From Crenothrix polyspora (GTDB lineage: Bacteria; Pseudomonadota; Gammaproteobacteria; Methylococcales; Methylomonadaceae): 24,054 nucleotides of DNA. A program made the position numbers and the translations under genes. Under the pieces are notes generated by a model that saw only the letters and a list, made by a program, of their open reading frames with translations, was not told the DNA's origin and made no database searches. Of this stretch, positions 16,543-23,716 are shown in pieces (positions within the stretch are counted from its first letter, which is position 1; each line of letters starts with the position of its first letter). The DNA is taken from positions 1 through 24,054 of the forward strand of contig CAMDOP010000015.1 in NCBI GenBank assembly GCA_945903675.1, given 5' to 3'.

Positions 16543-16859
16543 TGATGTTACGCAGTAACGAGGTTTTACTCTCGTTTGCCGCGCCGAGCACCGCAGGTTT
16601 TGGTGGGATTAGCCCGAAGGAGCGCGGCATGGATGCCGCGCGTCGTTAGGAGGGCAGGAAGCCCTCTCTACCGATCCCCCGACAAAACCGAGGAGCGAAG
16701 GAAGCAGCGGCAATCGAGCCGCCTTTTCTTTGGATACTTTCTAAAGGCTGCGCAAAAGAAAGTATCTCGCCTTCGGGTGCGAATACCCGATACAAAAAAC
16801 CGTCGCGATAGCGACCTCATTATGTGTTTTTTATAAATCGTTGCGACTGCGTAACATCA
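16543..16859 (+). repeat. Structured ~317-bp element with terminal inverted repeats, copy 1
   Basis: The element is bounded by TGATGTTACGCAGT (16543-16556) and its exact reverse complement ACTGCGTAACATCA (16846-16859). Inside are successive hairpins: GCGCGGCAT/ATGCCGCGC (16622-16641), AGGGC/GCCCT (16651-16665), GATACTTTCT/AGAAAGTATC (16733-16766) and GTCGC/GCGAC (16802-16815). An inverted, closely similar copy lies at 23107-23427. GC content is clearly higher than in neighbouring genes. Translated frames through it give Arg/Ser-rich protein with no family character. It encodes no transposase, so it resembles a MITE or another structured mobile repeat. The flanks TTAGTAAA (16535-16542) and TTAATAAA (16861-16868) could be an imperfect target duplication. 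Confidence 0.85.
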
Positions 16860-16932
16860 GTTAATAAATCAAAGGGTTTAACAAAGTAAGGCAGCATCTT
16901 TTCCAAACCAAACATAATTTCAACAACATCTT

Positions 16933-16977
16933 GAGTTGCAAAAATTGCAGCTCAAACTATGAGAAGCTTTGGCTTCT
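16933..16977 (+). promoter_or_regulatory. Two tandem stem-loops in the aat leader
   Basis: GAGTTGC (16933-16939) pairs with GCAGCTC (16947-16953) with one G-U pair, and AGAAGC (16962-16967) pairs with GCTTCT (16972-16977) across a TTTG loop. The second ends 22 bases before the aat ATG. They could be leader structures, or the second a weak terminator for upstream transcription. No function can be assigned from sequence alone. Confidence 0.35.
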
Positions 16978-16999
16978 GTATTTGTAAATAAATTAACTC

Positions 17000-17695
17000 A
17001 TGCAACTGACTATTTTAGATCCTCATAATCCTAGGCAGGATTTTCCTTCTATAACAAAAGCTATGACCGATCCTGATGGTTTGCTAGCAGCAGGCGGTTG
17101 TTTGTCGAAAAAAAGATTGCTTAAGGCTTATCGTTTAGGGATATTTCCTTGGTATAGTCCAGGTGAACCTATTCTATGGTGGTCACCTAACCCAAGATTG
17201 GTTTTATTTCCAGAGCAATTGAAAGTGTCGCGTAGTCTTCGTAAAACGATGCGCAAAAGCAGTTTTACATTCACTATTGATCGTGCTTTTAGACAAGTTA
17301 TTACAGCTTGTGCTAAACCCCGTAGTTATAGTGAGGGCACTTGGATTAGTGATGAAATGCAACAGGCTTATTATCGTTTACATTTATCGGGATATGCTCA
17401 TTCTGCTGAAGCTTGGCTTAATGGTGAATTGGTTGGTGGTTTGTACGGTATCGCAATAGGTAAGGTGTTCTTCGGCGAATCCATGTTTCATACGTGTACT
17501 GACGCATCAAAAGTTGTATTTGTGAATTTGGTTGAGCTGCTTAAATTATGGGATTACCAAGTTATTGACTGTCAGGTTCATAGCGAACATTTAGCCAGTT
17601 TGGGAGCAATCAATTGTGAGCGCAGTGAATTTATTAGTTTACTTAATCAATATTGTGATGAGCCTGCTAATATTAACGCTTGGAAGCAAACATGA
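17000..17695 (+). CDS. aat: Leucyl/phenylalanyl-tRNA-protein transferase
   Basis: The 231-residue protein matches Aat, which moves Leu or Phe from aminoacyl-tRNA to N-terminal Arg or Lys of proteins, marking them for ClpS and ClpAP. Visible family signatures are DPDGLLAAGG (24-33), LLKAYRLGIFPWYSPGEPIL (40-59), WWSPNPRLVLFP (60-71), GTWISDEMQQAYYRLH (113-128), SAEAW and GGLYGIAIGKVFFGESMF (146-163), and SKVVFVNLVELLK. Length is normal (E. coli 234). There is no strong ribosome site before the ATG at 17000. Its stop overlaps the bpt start by ATGA, so the two N-degron transferases are translationally coupled. Confidence 0.97.
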   Translation: MQLTILDPHNPRQDFPSITKAMTDPDGLLAAGGCLSKKRLLKAYRLGIFPWYSPGEPILWWSPNPRLVLFPEQLKVSRSLRKTMRKSSFTFTIDRAFRQVITACAKPRSYSEGTWISDEMQQAYYRLHLSGYAHSAEAWLNGELVGGLYGIAIGKVFFGESMFHTCTDASKVVFVNLVELLKLWDYQVIDCQVHSEHLASLGAINCERSEFISLLNQYCDEPANINAWKQT

Positions 17696-18390
17696 TATCT
17701 ATTCCGCTTTATTTAACAGCAGCGTATGAATGTAGTTATTTAGATGCTCAGTTTGCACAATCTGTTTTTGTGCATCCTTCTTGTTCATTAACGAATGAGA
17801 TGTATGCTCAGTTAATAGAACAAGGTTTCCGTCGAAGTGGTGATCAGGTTTATAAGCCTTATTGCGCCCAATGCAGTGCGTGCATTCCTGTTAGATTAGC
17901 AGTAGATGACTTTAAGCCTAATAGAAGACAAAAGCGCTGCTTAACTAAGAACAGACAAATAGGCGTTGATATTAAGCCCGCAGTTTTTTCATGGGCTCAT
18001 TACGAATTGTATATACGTTATCAGATGATCCGCCATAAGGATGGAGATATGGCTAAGGTGAGTGCAGAGGAGTACTTTGATTTTTTGGGCTCTACTTGGT
18101 GTAATACTCAGTTCGTGGAGTTTTCAATTGATAATGAGTTGGCGGGAGTCGCTGTAGTTGATCAGTTTGATAATGCCTTATCTGCAGTTTATACTTTTTT
18201 TGATCCGAAATTTTCAAGTCTAAGTTTGGGTGTGTATGCCGTTTTATGGCAGATTGAGCAGGCACGTAGCTTACATAAAGAATTTTTATATCTGGGTTAT
18301 TGGATTAAAGCCTGCCAGAAAATGAGCTATAAGAGTGACTATCAACCTTTGCAAAGCTTGATAGACCGGCAATGGGTAGATGAGCGCTAA
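17692..18390 (+). CDS. bpt: Aspartate/glutamate leucyltransferase (Bpt/ATE family)
   Basis: I start at the ATG overlapping the aat stop (ATGA at 17692); a TTG at 17680 would add four residues. The 232-residue product is the bacterial ATE-like transferase that adds Leu to N-terminal Asp or Glu. Conserved features are YECSYL near the start (Cys13), YAQLIEQGFRRSGDQVYKPYC (38-58), the cysteine cluster C58-AQ-C61-SA-C64 followed by IPVRL, and the RRQKRC segment. Further on are YIRYQ...HKDGDM, a VDQFDNALSAVYTFFDP block, and LGYWIKACQKMSYKSDYQP near the C-terminus. The last is a hallmark of the family. The symbol bpt, rather than ate, follows from the leucyl-specific bacterial subfamily; the amino acid transferred is inferred. 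Confidence 0.95.
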   Translation: MISIPLYLTAAYECSYLDAQFAQSVFVHPSCSLTNEMYAQLIEQGFRRSGDQVYKPYCAQCSACIPVRLAVDDFKPNRRQKRCLTKNRQIGVDIKPAVFSWAHYELYIRYQMIRHKDGDMAKVSAEEYFDFLGSTWCNTQFVEFSIDNELAGVAVVDQFDNALSAVYTFFDPKFSSLSLGVYAVLWQIEQARSLHKEFLYLGYWIKACQKMSYKSDYQPLQSLIDRQWVDER

Positions 18391-18505
18391 ATATTTTGTA
18401 TTGTTTGTTATAATAAATCCAAATTGTTAGTTTCAGATGTATGCATTTTAGCCTCGCCTTTAAACTCTAAACTTTAAAAAATTTATTAATCATTTTGAAT
18501 TCATT

Positions 18506-18527
18506 ACTTAAGAACCTAATCTTAAGT
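18506..18527 (+). promoter_or_regulatory. 8-bp dyad upstream of the penicillin-binding protein gene
   Basis: ACTTAAGA (18506-18513) and TCTTAAGT (18520-18527) are perfect inverted repeats with a six-base spacer, about 50 bases upstream of the PBP start. A TATAAT at 18409-18414 is a candidate -10 box, though no good -35 box lies at the right distance. The dyad could be an operator or an mRNA leader hairpin. No U-tract follows, so termination is unlikely. Confidence 0.3.
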
Positions 18528-18574
18528 GCCCCCTGTTGGAAATATTTATCTTTTAACAAGTGTCGGTGGCAGTT

Positions 18575-21500
18575 ATGAGGAGACGTACCACCAAAAAAGT
18601 ACAGAAATTCCGGTCTGTATATATTGCTGTGGCATTGGTTGTTGTGGGTCTTGTTGTGACTAAATTAGTCCGTGACGAGGTTAAAACCTCAAAATATCAA
18701 GCTCGTTATTTATCTACCATAAGTGAACAATTAAGTTATAAATTAGTTTCAGGACCTAGTAGTTCGATACGTTATCCAGAATATGGACCGTATGACGAAA
18801 GGCTGGGTTATACCTTATTGCCAACTATCATCGAGAATCTGAAAAACAAGGGTTTTAGTGTGACTTCGCAAGCCTATGTTTCGCCGATGATGACAGAGTT
18901 AGCAGATTATGGCTTATTTGCGGTTTATCATGAAAAAAGTCAGGCTGGCCTTCGTATTACTGACAAAAATGATCAAGTCGTATTTAATGCACTATATCCT
19001 GCTTATGGTTACCCAAACTTCAAAGCAATCCCTCCGTTAATTCTTGATACTTTATTGTTTATAGAAAATAGAGAATTATTGACTGACGATAACACTACCG
19101 TTAATCCTGCTATTGAATGGGATAGGCTAGGCTTTGCTGGTTTACAATTAATGGCTCATAAGTTGGGTGTAACGGGAGCAGTTCCCGGTGGAAGTACGCT
19201 GGCGACTCAGCTTGAAAAATACCGACATTCTAAAAATGGCTACACCAATTCCATAATGGATAAGTTTCGTCAAATGGGATCCGCCTCAGTGCGCGCCTAT
19301 TTAATGGGGCCCAATACGCTTGAAATGAGACAAGAAATAGCACTGTCTTATTTGAACTCCATGCCACTAGCTGCCACACCTAAACTAGGTGAAGTTCACG
19401 GTTTGGGTGATGGCTTATCGGCTTGGTTTAATGCAGATTTTGAACAGACCAATCTTTTGCTTAAAGCCAGTGAATTAAAACCACCTAAGCTGATTAGCCC
19501 ACAACAAGCACTCGCTTATCGACAAGTGTTAAATATATTATTGTCGCAAAGAAGACCCTCGTATTTTCTTGGGCGCGGTTATGATGCCTTGCAAAGGCTT
19601 ACCGATAAATATTTACGAGTTATGACCGAACAAGGCGTGGTTTCAGTTGCCATGAGAGACGCGGCTTTAAAGCTTTCCAGCGCACACCCAAATCGTAGTA
19701 ATAACATACCTGCCAAGTTTATGGCGGAAAAAAAGACGCAAAATGTATTACGTACCCGTCTGGCTAAATCTCTGGGTGTTAGATCAAATTATGAACTAGA
19801 TCGCTTAGATTTAACGGTTAAAACAACCTTAGATTATGACACCCAACAAGCAGTAACTGATGCCCTTAAGCAGCTTAGCCAACCTGAAGCTGCTCGTAAA
19901 GCCGGTATACTAGGTTTTCATCTTCTGAATGAAAACACTGACCTTGCGCCTATCGTCTATAGTCTCATGTTATTTGAGCGTAGTAATGCCGGCAATCTAT
20001 TGCGAGTCCAAACCGATAATTATGATCAGCCTTTGGATATTAACGAGGGTATAAGAATAGATTTAGGCTCTACCTCTAAGTTACGTACCATGGTGCATTA
20101 TCTTGAGTTGGTCACAGATGTCTATCAACAATACATAAAACTATCTATTAAGGATTTAAATAAGCTAGAGCTGCACCCACGAGATTATTTATCGACTTGG
20201 GTAGTTGAGCAATTACGGTTAACACCTAAAATCAATTTAGAAGATTTACTAAATAGAGCGCTAGATAAAACCTATTCATCAAGTCCTGGCGAATATTTTT
20301 TTACTGGGGGCGGATTACACCATTTTAATAATTTTACGCCCGATGAAGATGGCAAAATAATGTCAGTTCGTGACGCTCTCCGCGACTCTGTCAATTTAGT
20401 GTTTATACGTTTGATGCGTGAAGTTGTTTATCATCATCTTTATAAACCAGAAGGTCTTGCACGTTGGTTAGACAGCCCTGATGATCCTAAACGTAATGAA
20501 TATTTACAGCGTTTTGCCGATAATGAGGGGCGTGTTTACTTGCAACGCTTTTATGCCAAATACAAAGATAAAACCCCTAACGAGGTCATGGCGAAGTTAT
20601 CAGCGCGAGTTGGATTTGCCCCTACGCGTTTAAGCATGTTATTTCGGGCTATTTATCCTGATCAAGATGAGCTGGCATTAAATGCTTTTCTAAAGGAGCA
20701 CTTAGCAAAAACTGTAGTGATTAATGATGAGGATTCGGACAGTTTGTTTGATAAATACTCAGTAGAAAAATTTGATCTACAAGATCAGGGTTATATCACT
20801 AAGATTCATCCCTTGGAATTATGGTTAGCAGGTTTTCTAGCCAAACATCCTAAAGCTAGTCTAGAACAGATTATGGCTGCCAGCGTTGATGAGCGTCAAG
20901 AAGTCTACCGATGGCTGTTTAAAAATCATCGCGTCAATGCACAGCAAAAACGTATTATGACTTTGCTGGAAGAAGATGCCTTTACTGAAATTCACGCCGC
21001 TTGGAAGCGCGTGGGTTACCCCTTTGATGCCTTAACACCCTCTTATGCAACGTCTATTGGGGCTTCAGGTGATAGACCTGCAGCACTCGCTGAGCTGACC
21101 GGAATTTTAGTTAATGATGGAGTAAAGTTACCCGTAGTGCGTTTTGATAGCTTACATTATGCTCAAGGCACGCCATATGAAACGCTACTTAATAAGACGA
21201 TAGATCCTGGCGAGAGGATTTTTGCCCCAGAAATTGCTAAAGTAGCTAGGGGGGCCATGGTCGGTGTGGTTGCAGGTGGTACCGCTTCAAGGCTTAATGG
21301 TATGTATGCAGATAAACAGGGCAAGATCATGTCTGTTGGTGGCAAAACAGGAACGGGTGATCATCGCAAACAAATCTGGGGCCCTGGTGGACGACTCATA
21401 GAATCTAAATTTGTCAGTCGTGCGGCGACCTTTACTTTCTTTATTGGTGAGCAGTATTTTGGTGTCATGACGGCTTATGTCGAGGGCGAAAATTCAGGGC

Positions 21501-22306
21501 TTTATCATTTTACTAGCTCGTTACCAGTACAAATCATTAAATTTCTAAAGCCTACCTTATCACCGTTAATTAACGGTTTAACTAGAGAAGCAAAGGCAAA
21601 GCCAGAAGATATGGAATCATCTACTGAAAATCCAAAAGCAGTAATACCTACAAGTACAGCAGCTTTAGCTCAACCTTCAGTAGCACCAATCGCTAAAGTT
21701 ATTGAAAAGCCAAAACCAATATTGCCTGCTACTAACGCTGATTTAGTTCAGCCTTCAGTAGCACCTGTCGCAAAAGCGATTGAAAAACCAAAGCTTATAA
21801 TGCCTACTAGTAATACGGCTTTAGTTAAGCCTTCAGTAGTACCAATTGCAAAAGTGATTGAAAAGCCAAAACCTATAATGCCTACAAGTAATAGTGCTTT
21901 AGTTCAACTGTCAGTAACACCTGTAACTAAAATAGTTACAAATTTAATGGTGAAAAAAGACTTGCCTACAAATATCCCTACCACTGCAAGTAAAGTGGTG
22001 AATATTAATGAAGCGAAATTGCCAGTTAAGGATGTTAGCAATAAGATGGCTATTCCGATATTAAAAGATGCAACAGCCAAGGTGATAGCAATGCCTATCA
22101 AAAAAGTATCTGCTGAAGTAGTGAAGCCACCTGTTATGGTTGGGGGAAATGTAGGTATTAAAAAGTCGGAGGTAAATACCTTAACCAAGTTGCCTAATCC
22201 AATATTAGAAAATACTAAGCAGTCGATTATTGCAAAAGAACTACCCGCCGATAAAAGTCGCTATTTTAAATATCCCGAGCCACAGAAAGCTGTTAATAAT
22301 CATTAA
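18575..22306 (+). CDS. Large bifunctional class A penicillin-binding protein (GT51 plus transpeptidase) with repeat tail
   Basis: The ATG at 18575 gives 1243 residues; GTG codons at 18560 and 18566 are possible starts. A basic N-terminus and one membrane span (~14-32) anchor it in the inner membrane. The GT51 glycosyltransferase has LLFIENREL (Glu164), GAVPGGSTLATQLEKYRHS (201-219) and MRQEIALSYLNSMPLA (251-266). The transpeptidase has SxxK as STSK (Ser499, Lys502), SVN (605-607) and GGKTGTG (KTG 924-926), so both active sites look complete and it should polymerise and cross-link peptidoglycan. The SVN-KTG distance is ~319 residues, against roughly 125 in typical class A PBPs, implying a large insertion. 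After ~residue 1000 comes a Lys/Pro/Ala/Val-rich tail with 26-residue tandem repeats. It stands alone between bpt and convergent mobA. Not a canonical mrcA, mrcB or pbpC, so I give no symbol. Confidence 0.88.
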   Translation: MRRRTTKKVQKFRSVYIAVALVVVGLVVTKLVRDEVKTSKYQARYLSTISEQLSYKLVSGPSSSIRYPEYGPYDERLGYTLLPTIIENLKNKGFSVTSQAYVSPMMTELADYGLFAVYHEKSQAGLRITDKNDQVVFNALYPAYGYPNFKAIPPLILDTLLFIENRELLTDDNTTVNPAIEWDRLGFAGLQLMAHKLGVTGAVPGGSTLATQLEKYRHSKNGYTNSIMDKFRQMGSASVRAYLMGPNTLEMRQEIALSYLNSMPLAATPKLGEVHGLGDGLSAWFNADFEQTNLLLKASELKPPKLISPQQALAYRQVLNILLSQRRPSYFLGRGYDALQRLTDKYLRVMTEQGVVSVAMRDAALKLSSAHPNRSNNIPAKFMAEKKTQNVLRTRLAKSLGVRSNYELDRLDLTVKTTLDYDTQQAVTDALKQLSQPEAARKAGILGFHLLNENTDLAPIVYSLMLFERSNAGNLLRVQTDNYDQPLDINEGIRIDLGSTSKLRTMVHYLELVTDVYQQYIKLSIKDLNKLELHPRDYLSTWVVEQLRLTPKINLEDLLNRALDKTYSSSPGEYFFTGGGLHHFNNFTPDEDGKIMSVRDALRDSVNLVFIRLMREVVYHHLYKPEGLARWLDSPDDPKRNEYLQRFADNEGRVYLQRFYAKYKDKTPNEVMAKLSARVGFAPTRLSMLFRAIYPDQDELALNAFLKEHLAKTVVINDEDSDSLFDKYSVEKFDLQDQGYITKIHPLELWLAGFLAKHPKASLEQIMAASVDERQEVYRWLFKNHRVNAQQKRIMTLLEEDAFTEIHAAWKRVGYPFDALTPSYATSIGASGDRPAALAELTGILVNDGVKLPVVRFDSLHYAQGTPYETLLNKTIDPGERIFAPEIAKVARGAMVGVVAGGTASRLNGMYADKQGKIMSVGGKTGTGDHRKQIWGPGGRLIESKFVSRAATFTFFIGEQYFGVMTAYVEGENSGLYHFTSSLPVQIIKFLKPTLSPLINGLTREAKAKPEDMESSTENPKAVIPTSTAALAQPSVAPIAKVIEKPKPILPATNADLVQPSVAPVAKAIEKPKLIMPTSNTALVKPSVVPIAKVIEKPKPIMPTSNSALVQLSVTPVTKIVTNLMVKKDLPTNIPTTASKVVNINEAKLPVKDVSNKMAIPILKDATAKVIAMPIKKVSAEVVKPPVMVGGNVGIKKSEVNTLTKLPNPILENTKQSIIAKELPADKSRYFKYPEPQKAVNNH
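21647..21943 (+). repeat. 78-bp in-frame tandem repeat coding 26-residue units
   Basis: Units begin at Pro codons at 21647, 21725, 21803 and 21881, exactly 78 bases apart, with the fourth unit incomplete and diverged. Each encodes roughly PTSNTALVQPSVAPIAKVIE followed by KPKPIM. The units differ by several substitutions, mostly conservative, so the repeats are not freshly copied. They occupy residues ~1025-1123 of the PBP, beyond the transpeptidase domain, probably a flexible periplasmic tail. Confidence 0.92.
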
Positions 22307-22312
22307 AGACAT

Positions 22313-22915
22313 TTATTTGTCTTGAGCTTCGAGTGCAGCTAATTCATCTGAACTATTAATATTTATAAAGATAGAGGGTTCATGGCTAAAGTCGACATAA
22401 ACGCTATTAAGCGGTTTTAGCCAATCACTTACTTTACGTTGACCGCTGGCTAAATAATCACGTAAATTATCGGTTAATGAGGTTTTAAGCGCTAAAAATA
22501 GGGGATGTAATTGTTCACCATCAAAAGCGATGGCAATATCGGCATCGTGTTCTGCACGAGTTGTTAATAATCGTTGTAAATGTTCTGTCTTAAAATAGGG
22601 TGTATCACAAGGCATAACCAGTAATAGCTCGGCATCTGCATGGATCAACGTCGTTAAGATACCGGCTAAAGGACCATCATAACTATCTGTTTGATCTGTA
22701 ATAACAAGGTGGCCAAAGGCTTCATAATCCATGAGGTTACGATTAGCATTAATGAAGGTTTGTTGACTAACAAAATTCAAAGCTTCAAGGGCATAAGCAA
22801 TCAAGGGCCTATTTTTAAAAAGAATTAGACCTTTATCTTGATTATCCATACGCATAGCGCGACCACCGGCTAATACTACACCAACTATGGTTGATTTCTT
22901 GGTTGGGATATTCAT
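22313..22915 (-). CDS. mobA: Molybdenum cofactor guanylyltransferase
   Basis: The 200-residue protein matches MobA, which transfers GMP from GTP to molybdopterin to form the guanine dinucleotide cofactor of many molybdoenzymes. The nucleotidyltransferase motifs are VGVVLAGGRAMRMDNQDKGL (11-30), with the LAGG loop and the Lys of DKG, INANRN (55-60), DGPLAGIL (80-87), the metal-binding MPCDTP (101-106), LHPLFLAL and the C-terminal ININSSDELAALE. Length is normal. The start ATG at 22915 has no strong ribosome site. Its stop lies 6 bases from the PBP stop in convergent orientation; AAGACA/TGTCTT at 22306-22323 is a weak hairpin between them. No other Mo-cofactor gene is in the window. Confidence 0.95.
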   Translation of the reverse strand: MNIPTKKSTIVGVVLAGGRAMRMDNQDKGLILFKNRPLIAYALEALNFVSQQTFINANRNLMDYEAFGHLVITDQTDSYDGPLAGILTTLIHADAELLLVMPCDTPYFKTEHLQRLLTTRAEHDADIAIAFDGEQLHPLFLALKTSLTDNLRDYLASGQRKVSDWLKPLNSVYVDFSHEPSIFININSSDELAALEAQDK

Positions 22916-22923
22916 AACTACAG

Positions 22924-23106
22924 CTATCCAAATGTATTATGAGTCATACTTAACTTGTTGCTATAAAACCGTAAGCGATTATTTAGTAGCAGGATATCAG
23001 TATTCAAGCATTGATTGCTAATCACTTTAAAGATTTCTTCAAAATACAATTCCGTAACAGCCTCTTTTGTTCTAAAGCCAAGGTGAAGGTGAGTAAAATT
23101 AAAATC
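22924..23106 (-). pseudogene. Open tail between mobA and the repeat element, possible truncated gene
   Basis: On minus, a frame without stops runs out of the repeat element (from 23337) through its edge at 23107 and on to a TAG at 22924. The part outside the element encodes about 60 residues, including FRTKEAVTELYFEEIFKVIS and LLLNNRLRFYSNKL. These have normal protein-like composition, unlike the Arg/Ser-rich residues from within the element. I do not recognise a family. It may be the 3' end of a gene interrupted by insertion of the element, or chance. No matching 5' part is visible beyond the element at 23428 onward. Confidence 0.25.
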
Positions 23107-23427
23107 TGATGTTACGCAGCCGGCATTCAGCTGGTTAAAAAAGCAAATAATAATGAGGTCGCTATCGCGACGATGTGTTAATCGGGTTATCGCACCCGAA
23201 GGCGAGATACTTTCTTTTGCGCTGCCAAAAGAAAGTATCCAAAGAAAAGGCGGCTCGATTGCAGCACAACCTGCGCTCCTCGGTTTTGTCGGGGGTCGGT
23301 AGAGAGGGCTTCCTGTCCTCCTACCGACGCGCGGCATTCATGCCGCGCCCCTTCGGGCTTATCCCAACAAAACCTGCGGTGCTCGGCGCGGCAAACGAGA
23401 GTACAACCTTGTTACTGCGTAATATCA
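23107..23427 (-). repeat. Structured ~321-bp element with terminal inverted repeats, copy 2 (inverted)
   Basis: Read on minus, this copy follows copy 1 (16543-16859) almost base for base over most of its length, by eye well above 80% identity, with the last ~30 bases before one terminus diverged. The ends are TGATGTTACGCAG (23107-23119) and CTGCGTAATATCA (23415-23427), 12 of 13 complementary. Its central hairpin is a perfect 14-bp stem, GATACTTTCTTTTG (23206-23219) with CAAAAGAAAGTATC (23226-23239) and a six-base loop. That is longer than the 10-bp stem in copy 1. GCGCGGCAT/ATGCCGCGC and CGGTAG/CTACCG stems are also present. TTAAAA lies just outside both ends (23099-23104 and 23429-23434), a possible but AT-rich target duplication. 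Confidence 0.85.
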
Positions 23428-23716
23428 GTTAAAACGGCTAAATAAAGCAATAAAAACCGTGGGTTAGCAGAGTGTCAGCAGTATGTTATCTGGCGATATA
23501 GTGATAGCGTTACAAATATTATAAGCACTTAATGGCTGCAATTATTTCGACTTGGCTATCTAACACCAAATTAACTGATTTTTTTAGTTAGTACGAATAG
23601 GGTTTTATAGGTGTTTATACGAATTGAAACGGCGAAAGAAATATGGAAAACTGAACCCTGTTTCAAGTAGGGTAAATCTTTACGCCCCCATTCAATCCAA
23701 ATAAGTAGGTAAACCT
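23428..23716. other. Intergenic gap upstream of the patatin-like gene
   Basis: This 289-bp AT-rich stretch has no convincing coding frame. It should hold the promoter of the patatin-like gene. TAACT-N8-AGTTA at ~23567-23585 is a small dyad. I saw no clear sigma-70 promoter, RNA gene or repeat beyond the edge of the element. Confidence 0.5.

Noticed and set aside
16576..16836. An 86-codon open frame on + inside element copy 1.
   Set aside because: It lies wholly within the structured repeat, is Arg/Ser-rich, has no family motif, and the equivalent frame in copy 2 differs in start and end. It is a by-product of the element.
16535..16868. TTAGTAAA and TTAATAAA flanking element copy 1 as an 8-bp target-site duplication.
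   Set aside because: The match is imperfect and AT-rich, and copy 2 shows a different, shorter candidate (TTAAAA). I mention it as a possibility but do not call it.
21647..21943. Regularly spaced repeats that could suggest a CRISPR-like array.
   Set aside because: The 78-bp units are contiguous, coding and in frame with the PBP; there are no spacers.
21904..22188. A 94-codon hydrophobic open frame on minus opposite the PBP tail.
   Set aside because: Its hydrophobic look comes from reading the Lys/Val/Ile-rich tail codons backwards; it has no separate support.
23175..23432. An 85-codon open frame on + across element copy 2.
   Set aside because: It runs through the hairpins and the terminal repeat and has no protein-like features.
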